This document shows, piece after piece, positions 28,401 to 34,938 of a DNA stretch of 53,962 nucleotides; within the stretch, counting starts at the first letter, position 1, and every line of letters starts with the position of its first letter. The notes below the pieces were generated by a model. The model saw only the letters and a list, made by a program, of their open reading frames with translations. It was not told where the DNA came from and ran no database searches. Location: positions 1 to 53,962 of the forward strand of contig CAMBDS010000017.1 in assembly GCA_945865405.1 (NCBI GenBank), in the 5' to 3' direction. Source of the stretch: Caldithrix abyssi DSM 13497 (GTDB lineage: Bacteria; Electryoneota; AABM5-125-24; Hatepunaeales; Hatepunaeaceae). The position numbers were made by a program, and so were the translations under genes.

Positions 28401-30854
28401 CAGAAGTTAGTTGGCCGGGGGCTTTCAGGTTCACCACGTTATGCTTCGCAGTCGTTGAATTACCTGCTTATGTGGGAGCAGGAAGAGTACAGCAAGCTAC
28501 GACTCACGGGCAACGAAGCAGCAGTAAAGGCTGCAAAGCAGCGGAAAAAGGAATGGCGTAATGCGCTCGTTGAGAAGTACACCCAGTTAATTCGATTTGG
28601 GCAAAAGGAAGCCTATCGAGCATTCTATGCAATGGGCAAACTCGATGAAGACTTTGCACTTGCTTCCTATCAGCAGGATGTTCCGGTAATAAAGGATCTG
28701 CAGGGTCGCATCGACGAATTCGGGAAAGTTGTTGATGAAGCAATCCTTCTGAACTACGTCTCAGCACAGTCTTATCGATCCGGCTACCAAAACTTGCGTG
28801 CGATCTCGACACCATTAAAAGATGAACACTTCCGACGAAAGGGTGAATATGACCTATTCTCGGAGACAGTTGCTCAGTTGCAAAAAGACTCTTCTGCCGT
28901 AGGAGTTGCGGATTCACTCTCAAAGCTTTCAGCTATGCAGCGTGGGTTGGTTGAGCTTGACTCAGCATTCATTGAGGCATCAAATTGGGCCGACTCATGC
29001 CGCCAAAAATTGCCTTATGTCGCATTATTAAATGGGAAATACCTTACCAAGCTTTGGTATGCAAATTTTGATATGCGCTCAGCTGACAAGGACGAAGAAG
29101 TCAGGATGTTGTTTCGCCAGGAAGTAGTAAAGAACATCATCGCGCCAATGGCTCCGGAAATTTGTGGACTCTATTTACAGGCTTGGAACGAAGCCAAGTC
29201 ACTCGGTTTGGGCTCGAAATGGCGTGATGCTGTTGAAGCAGGTTACCACGAAACCGTTGACTCGCTAATCAGTAAATATGTCGAACAGACAAACCTTGCT
29301 CAGGCTCGCATAGACAAGAACATCAAAGACTTTGTTACTATTCTTCCTAAAGGTGAAGATGGGAAGACTGTCCAAGGTTTCTACTCCGACGAAATGGGTG
29401 GAATAATCCTCGACCAGATCGACTATCTGAATAGCTTTACGGTCGATATGTTGGACGGCTACCGTGGAATCTTGGATTCAGCCGCATTTTACCAGGTGCC
29501 ATACGGTTTCGGTGAAAAAGCGAACGACCAACTGTTGAGACTTGTCTTAAATCAATCGGACCGTTTCACCAGATATTCGAGTGAGGCAACTGAAAATAAG
29601 GCATTGTATGCTTCCAAGTACGAAGAGACCGGAGAATTACAGTATGATGACGCTCAGGTAGCCTTCGAAGATATTGCGACCAACTTCCGCGATTATTCGG
29701 TAATCCTGCTTGAGGAAGGTTTGACTTTACGTCAAACTTACCATCTATCAGGGATGGCAGGCATCGAACTGACGACTAAACTCGTGTCCATGAATCCCGA
29801 AAAATATGGATCTCAAGCCGGATTGGCATCGGAAAAATTCGCGGTACGATCTTCTACTGATTGGTTAGTCTGGCCGGAGGCAGTTGACGGCTTCCAAAAT
29901 GAAGATTTTGACGACAGTCGTTGGCGAGAGGCCAAAAGCGGTTCTTATCCAGCTGATGTCACCATGGGGATTATTGACAGTTTAGGCTCAAAATCGATTT
30001 GGTACTTTCAGGACAAGCCAGAACCTCAAATGCGTGAAGTAGCTCCAACGATTGAATCCAAACCCGAGAATCTGTCAGAAATTGAAACTGAAGTACCGAT
30101 AGAAGAGCCATCAGCTGATACCATGGCTGGATCCGAGGGCGACACGCTTGCTGTAACTGAAGACGTTGAAGTCGATCCAATTATCCCAACAGAGGAGCCG
30201 GTATCTGAACCTGAAGATGTAACTACTAATGAAGTTGTGATGGAAATTGTCGATACCGAAGCAGATCAGGAATGGCGACTTTGGGTTGCACCTGACAGCA
30301 ATGGAATCCGAAATTACTGGTTTAGGAAATCGTTTATTATCGATCAGCCACCCAGCAGTGCCAAAATTTGGCTCAGTGCCGACGACAACTACAGTCTTTA
30401 CGTGAACGGTTCATTTGTCGCTGAAGACGAGAAAGAGAGCAAGACTGACTGGATGGAGGCAGAAGAATACTCTGTACTTGAATACCTTAAGGTCGGTCGA
30501 AACACTTTGGCAGTCGAAGCGACAGACGAGAACAACACCAGACTCGGTGTCATTGCTGGCCTCATCTATGAGTCTGTCCCGGATATGAAACGACAACTCG
30601 CCTCGCTAAATGATCGGGAGATTGAACGGGATAGAGAATTAAAAGTAGCTGCTGATGCCAAACTTCTTGAAGAAGAAGAACAAGTAAAGATCATTGCAGA
30701 TGCTCCACCAGAACAATCAACTCCGGAAGAAACAAAGGCTGATGAACTTGTTGAAGAGCCTGAGTCTTCGGTGCCGGAACCTGTGAAGTTTTCAGGTCCG
30801 ACGCCATCACAATTACGCGATATGCGTATTATTGAAAAGAACAAATTACGCTGA
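25482..30854 (+). CDS. Giant periplasmic TPR protein 2 with C-terminal jelly-roll domain
   Basis: A 1790-residue exported protein (signal LISIVLFAVMPLMVSAQ). Many TPR-like repeats are visible, such as YQRIVDEFPTSDYADDALYN, IATEFSESEYYSEALYKLGW, LLVDRYASSEFGDKALYNVG and YERLAKVYPKSDLNQGAIAN (about residues 220-970), then a helical region to about 1450. Residues about 1460-1508 (WLVWPEAVDGF, DFDDSRWREA) and 1597-1700 (WRLWVAPDSNG, YWFRKSFII, SADDNYSLYVNGSFV) look like the two halves of a galactose-binding-like sandwich, as in alpha-rhamnosidase N-terminal domains. They are split by about 90 acidic, Glu/Pro-rich residues. The C-terminus is charged and coiled. Probably binds envelope sugar or cell wall as part of the ExbB/AgmX machine; this is inferred. 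Confidence 0.82.
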   Translation: MIKVIKRNIILNLISIVLFAVMPLMVSAQDAMLTDKTLEAGLTQLPPDLRGRWISLQNLVDTVEYAEYFSEGELVIKQLGELVLAVGGTAPTKDQASYGTYSELQNKLLSVLDRLELALIVGMPDTELNRLLERYRSEKDDLTITNRLEQQKLIEAGTKILRNHENDPYFLKYPHRRAVLADLYFRLTELMYGETYELFLEETDRYIAALDSLSEVDPKAIQSLQRPQPDYARVMAMYQRIVDEFPTSDYADDALYNLGVLTATGETQSERAAANRLFEALVRIYPESAYKLNCLRRIGEYYFMPPMNNLDEAIRIYTQIATEFSESEYYSEALYKLGWCYYRLSNIPDAVEHFARSLDAGYKGESETSGAGLNIAKESINYVGVCFAVDPREWPGAGIDNMVIWFQSNPERMRKYGKEVIRQLGVIYRTQVGRYAEAVEVYGKYVELFPLDPTTPSVHAEIVDIYQTGEVYNPQAAYNEKYRFFQLYSPDSEWWRVNTDKKTRDQLIPTLERLLDMSIDETLVLATDSKDQELYSKFEMLSRQYLRFWPNGSHAYKIHFNLATVLEQMPNREPSAIREYWQVATVYADTTHKEIATQRIVGLAQDLMKRERNGEITLDAAGEIAPPVPTEMVATSTDSAAAKTGGQTPLLNSERLQLTSFDLYISSFPQGSLTPTMLYQGGDILYRHEWLPESRKYLEQLIAQFPDHKFVEDAYKLILEGYFKVNDYASVEMVAAKIAENGNVSKELKDASKRRKAESVFLTASNLKEGNDHKAAADQFKRVALESPDYQYADRSLFQSGIEYMQANAFSEANEVFILLVDRYASSEFGDKALYNVGFNLQSQLKDPKGAAEAYERLAKVYPKSDLNQGAIANASQNYNQIGDDRSAIRVNQLYVQMFPQAEDASVYLFENASHYMKLEEVDKANGIYKQFAQRYPDDPRTVQAFFERGKYSLDNGDRSGAAREFTATLDAHQKLVGRGLSGSPRYASQSLNYLLMWEQEEYSKLRLTGNEAAVKAAKQRKKEWRNALVEKYTQLIRFGQKEAYRAFYAMGKLDEDFALASYQQDVPVIKDLQGRIDEFGKVVDEAILLNYVSAQSYRSGYQNLRAISTPLKDEHFRRKGEYDLFSETVAQLQKDSSAVGVADSLSKLSAMQRGLVELDSAFIEASNWADSCRQKLPYVALLNGKYLTKLWYANFDMRSADKDEEVRMLFRQEVVKNIIAPMAPEICGLYLQAWNEAKSLGLGSKWRDAVEAGYHETVDSLISKYVEQTNLAQARIDKNIKDFVTILPKGEDGKTVQGFYSDEMGGIILDQIDYLNSFTVDMLDGYRGILDSAAFYQVPYGFGEKANDQLLRLVLNQSDRFTRYSSEATENKALYASKYEETGELQYDDAQVAFEDIATNFRDYSVILLEEGLTLRQTYHLSGMAGIELTTKLVSMNPEKYGSQAGLASEKFAVRSSTDWLVWPEAVDGFQNEDFDDSRWREAKSGSYPADVTMGIIDSLGSKSIWYFQDKPEPQMREVAPTIESKPENLSEIETEVPIEEPSADTMAGSEGDTLAVTEDVEVDPIIPTEEPVSEPEDVTTNEVVMEIVDTEADQEWRLWVAPDSNGIRNYWFRKSFIIDQPPSSAKIWLSADDNYSLYVNGSFVAEDEKESKTDWMEAEEYSVLEYLKVGRNTLAVEATDENNTRLGVIAGLIYESVPDMKRQLASLNDREIERDRELKVAADAKLLEEEEQVKIIADAPPEQSTPEETKADELVEEPESSVPEPVKFSGPTPSQLRDMRIIEKNKLR

Positions 30855-30862
30855 GTACTAAA

Positions 30863-31177
30863 TTGCGAAGCTCGATAAGATATTTCACGATTTTTGCGTT
30901 GATGTTGACTGGACAGTTTGCATTCGGTCAACAAAAACAGAACGATGCCGGTGGCGATGTTCTGATGTTGGAAGAGATCCGGATCGAAGTGGCTCCGGAA
31001 TTGCCGACAATTGTCGTCACAATTCCCAGGCAAAAGCCGGATATTGAGCCGGTTCTGTTAACAAAAAATCTGGAAGATTTGATACGCCAAAACCCCAATT
31101 CAATCAAGCCACGGCTTTCAGATTTGGTAGTAAATCGTATTGAAGAACCGCAAAAAATGCTTGCAAAGGAACGATAG
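30863..31177 (+). CDS. Small secreted protein of the TPR/Exb operon
   Basis: A 104-residue protein starting at TTG 30863, nine bases after the giant TPR gene. It has a signal peptide (YFTIFALMLTGQFAFGQ), then a short stretch rich in Glu, Ile and Val (LMLEEIRIEVAPELPTIVVT) followed by KPDIEPVLLTKNLEDLI. The EIxIxVxPELPTIxVxIPRQKP segment resembles the short conserved strand pieces found in proteins that dock to outer-membrane or TPR partners, but I do not recognise a family. Likely a periplasmic linker in the same complex. Confidence 0.7.
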   Translation: MRSSIRYFTIFALMLTGQFAFGQQKQNDAGGDVLMLEEIRIEVAPELPTIVVTIPRQKPDIEPVLLTKNLEDLIRQNPNSIKPRLSDLVVNRIEEPQKMLAKER

Positions 31178-31201
31178 CAGTAGTATATTGTGCGCTGTAT
31201 T

Positions 31202-31219
31202 GATTAGGGCTACCTAATC
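31202..31219. repeat. Short hairpin before exbB
   Basis: GATTAGG/CCTAATC around GCTA in the 104-base gap upstream of the ExbB gene, with no T-run. It may stabilise or process the operon mRNA between the TPR genes and the ExbB/ExbD genes. Confidence 0.4.
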
Positions 31220-31281
31220 TACAGTTAAGGTTAACAAACGGTCCATAATTATTTCTTTCCATAACCCGAGGGAGGAACGCT

Positions 31282-31923
31282 GTGCTTTCTAAATTATTTC
31301 ACTCATTCATGCCGGGATTCGAAGCCTGGGTGTTCATGTGGGTGATGTTGTTCTTTCTTGTTGCCGGTATGGCAATTATTATCGAACGAGTCATTTTTCT
31401 CTGGGCACGTTCGAACATCAACGCCAATCTTTTTATGGCGGAAATCCGTAAACTGGTTTCTGCAGGCGATTTCAAAAAGGCAATTGCGCTCTGCAAATCT
31501 GCCGACGGAAAAGCACTGCCAATGGTGGTTCTTGCAGCACTTATCGAAGCCGACAAGAAAGAATTTGTCGATTATCGCGCTGTCCAGAACGCTGTAGACG
31601 AAGCTACCCTCGAGATTATGCCAAGACTTACGAAGCGAATCAGTTACCTGGCACAGTTGGGTAACCTTGCGACACTTACCGGTTTGACAGGTACCGTCTT
31701 TGGTCTTATCCTTTCGTTCGAAGCAGCCGGTGCGACTGGCGGTGGCGCTGAGTCACTTTCAGCCGGTATCGGTGTGGCTATGTTCACTACCCTTTTCGGA
31801 CTGATTGTAGCATTGCCCAACATTCTTGGCTATACTGTACTCAACACCAAAGCCAACGAGATTGTTGATGACATTGACGAACACTCAGTGAAGTTAATTC
31901 ACTTGCTGACCGGGGGCAAATAG
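31282..31923 (+). CDS. exbB: ExbB/TolQ/MotA-family proton channel protein
   Basis: A 213-residue inner-membrane protein with three helices: EAWVFMWVMLFFLVAGMAII (about 13-32), LATLTGLTGTVFGLILSF (about 130-147) and GVAMFTTLFGLIVALPNILG (about 162-182). TLTGLTGTVFGLILSF is the family signature that lines the ion path. It forms a pentameric stator around ExbD helices and converts proton flow into force. GTG 31282 with GGAGG at 31271-31275. Followed without gap by two ExbD genes and an AgmX-type transducer, the arrangement of TonB-like systems rather than flagellar motors. Confidence 0.9.
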   Translation: MLSKLFHSFMPGFEAWVFMWVMLFFLVAGMAIIIERVIFLWARSNINANLFMAEIRKLVSAGDFKKAIALCKSADGKALPMVVLAALIEADKKEFVDYRAVQNAVDEATLEIMPRLTKRISYLAQLGNLATLTGLTGTVFGLILSFEAAGATGGGAESLSAGIGVAMFTTLFGLIVALPNILGYTVLNTKANEIVDDIDEHSVKLIHLLTGGK

Positions 31924-32531
31924 TGGCGTTCAAACCTTCCCAGAAGCATACTAGGGAGGAAGAGGAAGCCGACGTCAATCTGATGCCGATGATGAACATC
32001 GTCTGCAGTTTGATTGCCTTGCTGATGGGAACCGCCCAGATGACGGAAATATCGATGCTTGAGTATCTTCCGCCAGCGGAAGCAGCTGAAGTAGAGGATT
32101 CTGGCGCACCACCGTCAGAGGCACCGAAGTGGAATAACGATGCGACAATCGACGCGTTGGTAAACATTGCCGCCACCGGATTTCAAGTGTCACTCTTCGG
32201 GAAAACCGAACCGGGACCATATTTCTTTGAAGTCCCGATTCTTCCCGGCGGAGAGTATGATTTCCAAACGTTATCCAACAGGTTGGCACAAGTCAAGGAA
32301 AACGAGATAGGTGCCGCTCTTGGTATCGACTCAGTTCTAAACGAAAATACCAAGCGAATGGACGTGTTTGAAGTATTTCGTTATAGAGATGGTCGTGAAA
32401 TCTCAATTACCGCACTTGGTCAGACTCCTTTCCAAACAGTAGTCGCCACGATGGATGCCTGTCGTAATGTGAAAATTGACGGCGTCACAAAAGAGCTGTT
32501 TCCAGTTTCAATGCTAAAACAATTCCAGTAA
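31923..32531 (+). CDS. ExbD-like protein with Asn at the usual proton-binding Asp
   Basis: A 202-residue ExbD/TolR-like protein starting at GTG 31923, overlapping the exbB stop by one base. After a charged start (HTREEEEADVNLMPMMN) comes the single membrane helix IVCSLIALLMG. ExbD and TolR carry an essential Asp in a P-x-x-D motif at the start of this helix; here the motif reads PMMN, with Asn. The periplasmic part contains an acidic linker (LPPAEAAEVEDSGAPPSEAP) and ends in an ExbD-type fold (EISITALGQTPFQTVVATMD). It presumably pairs with the second ExbD, which keeps the Asp. Confidence 0.85.
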   Translation: MAFKPSQKHTREEEEADVNLMPMMNIVCSLIALLMGTAQMTEISMLEYLPPAEAAEVEDSGAPPSEAPKWNNDATIDALVNIAATGFQVSLFGKTEPGPYFFEVPILPGGEYDFQTLSNRLAQVKENEIGAALGIDSVLNENTKRMDVFEVFRYRDGREISITALGQTPFQTVVATMDACRNVKIDGVTKELFPVSMLKQFQ

Positions 32532-32572
32532 ATCTGGGATTCCACCATCTGCAACCCGGAGGACTTGAATAA

Positions 32573-33064
32573 ATGGCATTTGCACCCTCAAAAGGGGCGA
32601 AACATCGACGCAAAGATAAAGAGGGTTTGATCCTCGGATCGATGCTAGACATGTTGACAGTTGTTCTTCTCTTTTTGCTTAAGTTGTCGGGCGCAACCGG
32701 CGGAATGATGAAACCATCGCCGTACGTACAGCTCCCGAGTTCAACCCAGATAGCAAAGATGGATAAATCTGTTTCAATACTCGTTAATCCGGAAGGTGTT
32801 TACGAGGATCTTGAAAAGAGTCCCAAGACTCTGGCGTCAAAGGAAGATTTGTTCGATCCAAACACAGTTATACTTGATGGATTAGAGGCTTACCTTTCCG
32901 AAAAACGCGAGTTCGACAAGCATTTGGGGAAAGAATTTAAAGGTTCGATTACAATTCAATGCGATCAGTCCATACCATATGATCAACTTCTAAAGGTGGT
33001 CAACACGTGTGGACAGGCCGAGTACGGTACAATTGACTTTGTCGTTAAGAAGAAGGCTGCATAA
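32573..33064 (+). CDS. exbD: ExbD-like biopolymer transport protein
   Basis: A 163-residue ExbD/TolR-like protein. The membrane segment GSMLDMLTVVLLFLLKLSG keeps the Asp (SMLDM) at the place where the first ExbD has Asn. The periplasmic domain has VQLPSSTQIAKMDKSVSILV and ends TIQCDQSIPYDQLLKVVNTC, matching the strand-helix order of ExbD. ATG 32573, 41 bases after the first ExbD. Provides the proton-carrying helix inside the ExbB pentamer. Confidence 0.88.
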   Translation: MAFAPSKGAKHRRKDKEGLILGSMLDMLTVVLLFLLKLSGATGGMMKPSPYVQLPSSTQIAKMDKSVSILVNPEGVYEDLEKSPKTLASKEDLFDPNTVILDGLEAYLSEKREFDKHLGKEFKGSITIQCDQSIPYDQLLKVVNTCGQAEYGTIDFVVKKKAA

Positions 33065-33076
33065 GGAGATGGAAAC

Positions 33077-34165
33077 TTGGCACAAGCAATGACATTTCCT
33101 CGCGAGTTTGAAAAAAACTTTTGGCGCGATCTTGACCGCGAATTTGCAGGGATTGTATTCGGAACCGCACTGTTTGCATTGATTAGCGTCCTTTGGGGTG
33201 CCAGTCAACCTGTAAAGGTGATAACCCTCGAAGAAGCTAAAAAGTACACCGAAACTATCTATCGCGTAAAGGCTGCTGCGCCTGCTCCAAAGGTGGCTCA
33301 GAAGACAGAGACAAAAGCCATCGTCCAGTCTGAGGCTCCCAAAGAAGATGAGCGTCAGACCAAGCGAGAAGCTCGTCGTGAAGAACTTCAATCGAAGAGC
33401 AGTGGTGGTGGCGGCGCTGTTGTAGGAGCAAAGGCGGAAAGAACAGCCAATGCACGAGCTGAGCGCGCTGAACGACAGGAAGCCAGACGAGCCGGTATCT
33501 CCGAACGCGTCAAGATCCTTGGTGGACCGACTGCCAAAGGTGGTCGTCGTCGCGGCGGAGCTGCCGCAGCACGCGAAGCGATCGGGCTTTCAGGTACCGA
33601 TCAGGGCGTCGGCGGCGGAAGCGCTGCCCTCGACATCAAGCAATTGACCGGAATGATCGGCGAGGCAGGTACTGCTGAGAAGGTTAAGAAGCTTCGTAGC
33701 AGCGGTGTTGTCGGCGCTGGTGTCGGTGAAGGCGAAGGTGGCGGAATTGCTATCTCCGAGCTGAAGGCAATGTCTTCTTCTGACATCGACCTTATGCTCA
33801 ACGAGGCACCAATTCAGGTCAGCCGCAACGCTATCACTGCCAAAGGTTCCGGAACCAAAGCCAAACAGCGCAGCCAGAGTGCAATCTCTGACATCGTCAT
33901 GCAGAACAAGAACCAGGTGCAGTACTGCTACTGGACACTCAAACGGAAAGACTCAAGCCTCAAAGGCAAGGTCGTGGTAGAATTCACCATTGCCCCCTCG
34001 GGTGAGGTTGTTCGAGTTCGCTTCCGTGAAAGTAACTGGGGTGGTAATGCCTCCGGAGCTGACTGCGAGAAGTGCATAGAGAATGTGATCACTTCGTGGC
34101 GATTTGATTCGATTGGTGATAGCGAAGGCAACGTCACAGCCGGAGCTACCTACATCTTCGAATAG
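33077..34165 (+). CDS. AgmX/PglI-type energy transducer (TonB-like)
   Basis: A 362-residue protein with one N-terminal membrane helix (GIVFGTALFALISVLWGAS, about residues 24-42), a Lys/Ala/Arg/Glu-rich periplasmic linker (about 60-165), Gly-rich parts (GGRRRGGAAAARE, GVGEGEGGGIA) and a C-terminal domain (about 270-362). This holds the AgmX/PglI signature: QVQYCYWTLKRKDSSLKGKV, VEFTIAPSGEVVRVRF and CEKCIENVITSWRFD. AgmX was named in Myxococcus gliding and is used widely with ExbB/ExbD to pass force to outer partners. TTG 33077 with AGGAG at 33064-33068. Last gene of the operon, followed by a strong terminator. Confidence 0.88.
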   Translation: MAQAMTFPREFEKNFWRDLDREFAGIVFGTALFALISVLWGASQPVKVITLEEAKKYTETIYRVKAAAPAPKVAQKTETKAIVQSEAPKEDERQTKREARREELQSKSSGGGGAVVGAKAERTANARAERAERQEARRAGISERVKILGGPTAKGGRRRGGAAAAREAIGLSGTDQGVGGGSAALDIKQLTGMIGEAGTAEKVKKLRSSGVVGAGVGEGEGGGIAISELKAMSSSDIDLMLNEAPIQVSRNAITAKGSGTKAKQRSQSAISDIVMQNKNQVQYCYWTLKRKDSSLKGKVVVEFTIAPSGEVVRVRFRESNWGGNASGADCEKCIENVITSWRFDSIGDSEGNVTAGATYIFE

Positions 34166-34209
34166 ACGGGCAACCGTTTAGATTGAGTGCCGCACCAGCG
34201 GCGAAGATT

Positions 34210-34241
34210 GCGGGGCTGCGGTTGCAGCCCCGCTTTGTTTT
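34210..34241 (+). terminator. Terminator of the TPR/ExbB/AgmX operon
   Basis: A perfect 10-bp hairpin GCGGGGCTGC/GCAGCCCCGC around GGTT, followed by TTTGTTTT. A smaller GCCGC/GCGGC hairpin lies just upstream (34189-34202). Confidence 0.93.
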
Positions 34242-34317
34242 GTAAGTCCCCATTCCTTCGCTTTCGGGGCGGGTGGAAAGAGGGCAAATTCATACGGTCG
34301 AAAATTAAGTTAGAACA

Positions 34318-34929
34318 ATGAAAAATCTTACAAATATTTCAATTCTCGCTATAATCTCGCTTTGGTTGTTGCCAGAGCAGATTGTCTTGGCCTATCCTCC
34401 GGCAGTCGGCATACTCGGTCCTGCCAAAAGTTGTCTGGCCTGCCACGTTCAGAATGGGCCTTGGAAGGACGACCAGACACTGGTGATCGATCTTCTGGAT
34501 AAAGCCACCGGGCAAAGCTTGCGTCAACCAGACGGGACATTCAAGCTGACGGCTTCGAGAAACCAGCCATCTATTTTGTTGACGGCGATAGGTTATCGGG
34601 GGAGTGATCCAAACTTGATCCCATACAGAAATGCATGGCTATACGTTTCGCCTGAAACAATCGGCAATTCCGCGTTATCGAAGTTTGCCGCTGGTTGGGA
34701 TGTCAACCTCCCCGTGGCCTGCAGAATAACGGGTGACAAAATGGAAGGATTTGCCGACGCACATGTGACTGTATTGCCGATGACGATCCTTCCCACCGCC
34801 TCCGCCAAGGATGCGGTTGTGCAGTTGCAGATCATGTTAACCAAGGGTGAGTCTGTAAAGGGTAAACCCGCAGAAGGAATGATTGGCAGTTATTTTGAAC
34901 GAACCTTATACCTCCGAATTCAAGAATAG
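34318..34929 (+). CDS. Exported one-heme cytochrome c-like protein
   Basis: A 203-residue protein with a signal peptide (ISILAIISLWLLPEQIVLA). It has a single CxxCH heme-attachment motif at residues 39-43 (SCLACHVQNGPW), very close to the mature N-terminus. The remaining 160 residues show no further heme motif and look beta-rich (DGTFKLTASRNQPSILLTAI; DAHVTVLPMTILPTASA). This suggests a c-type heme on a small globular domain rather than a classical class I cytochrome. ATG 34318. It is followed nine bases later by aspS, with no obvious functional link. Confidence 0.72.
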   Translation: MKNLTNISILAIISLWLLPEQIVLAYPPAVGILGPAKSCLACHVQNGPWKDDQTLVIDLLDKATGQSLRQPDGTFKLTASRNQPSILLTAIGYRGSDPNLIPYRNAWLYVSPETIGNSALSKFAAGWDVNLPVACRITGDKMEGFADAHVTVLPMTILPTASAKDAVVQLQIMLTKGESVKGKPAEGMIGSYFERTLYLRIQE

Positions 34930-34938
34930 AGCACTACC

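Noticed and set aside
31282..34165. Zorya-type phage-defence system (ZorA/ZorB stator)
   Set aside because: The partners are TPR and AgmX/TonB-like proteins; there is no ZorC, ZorD or ZorE and no peptidoglycan-binding OmpA domain on the ExbD proteins.
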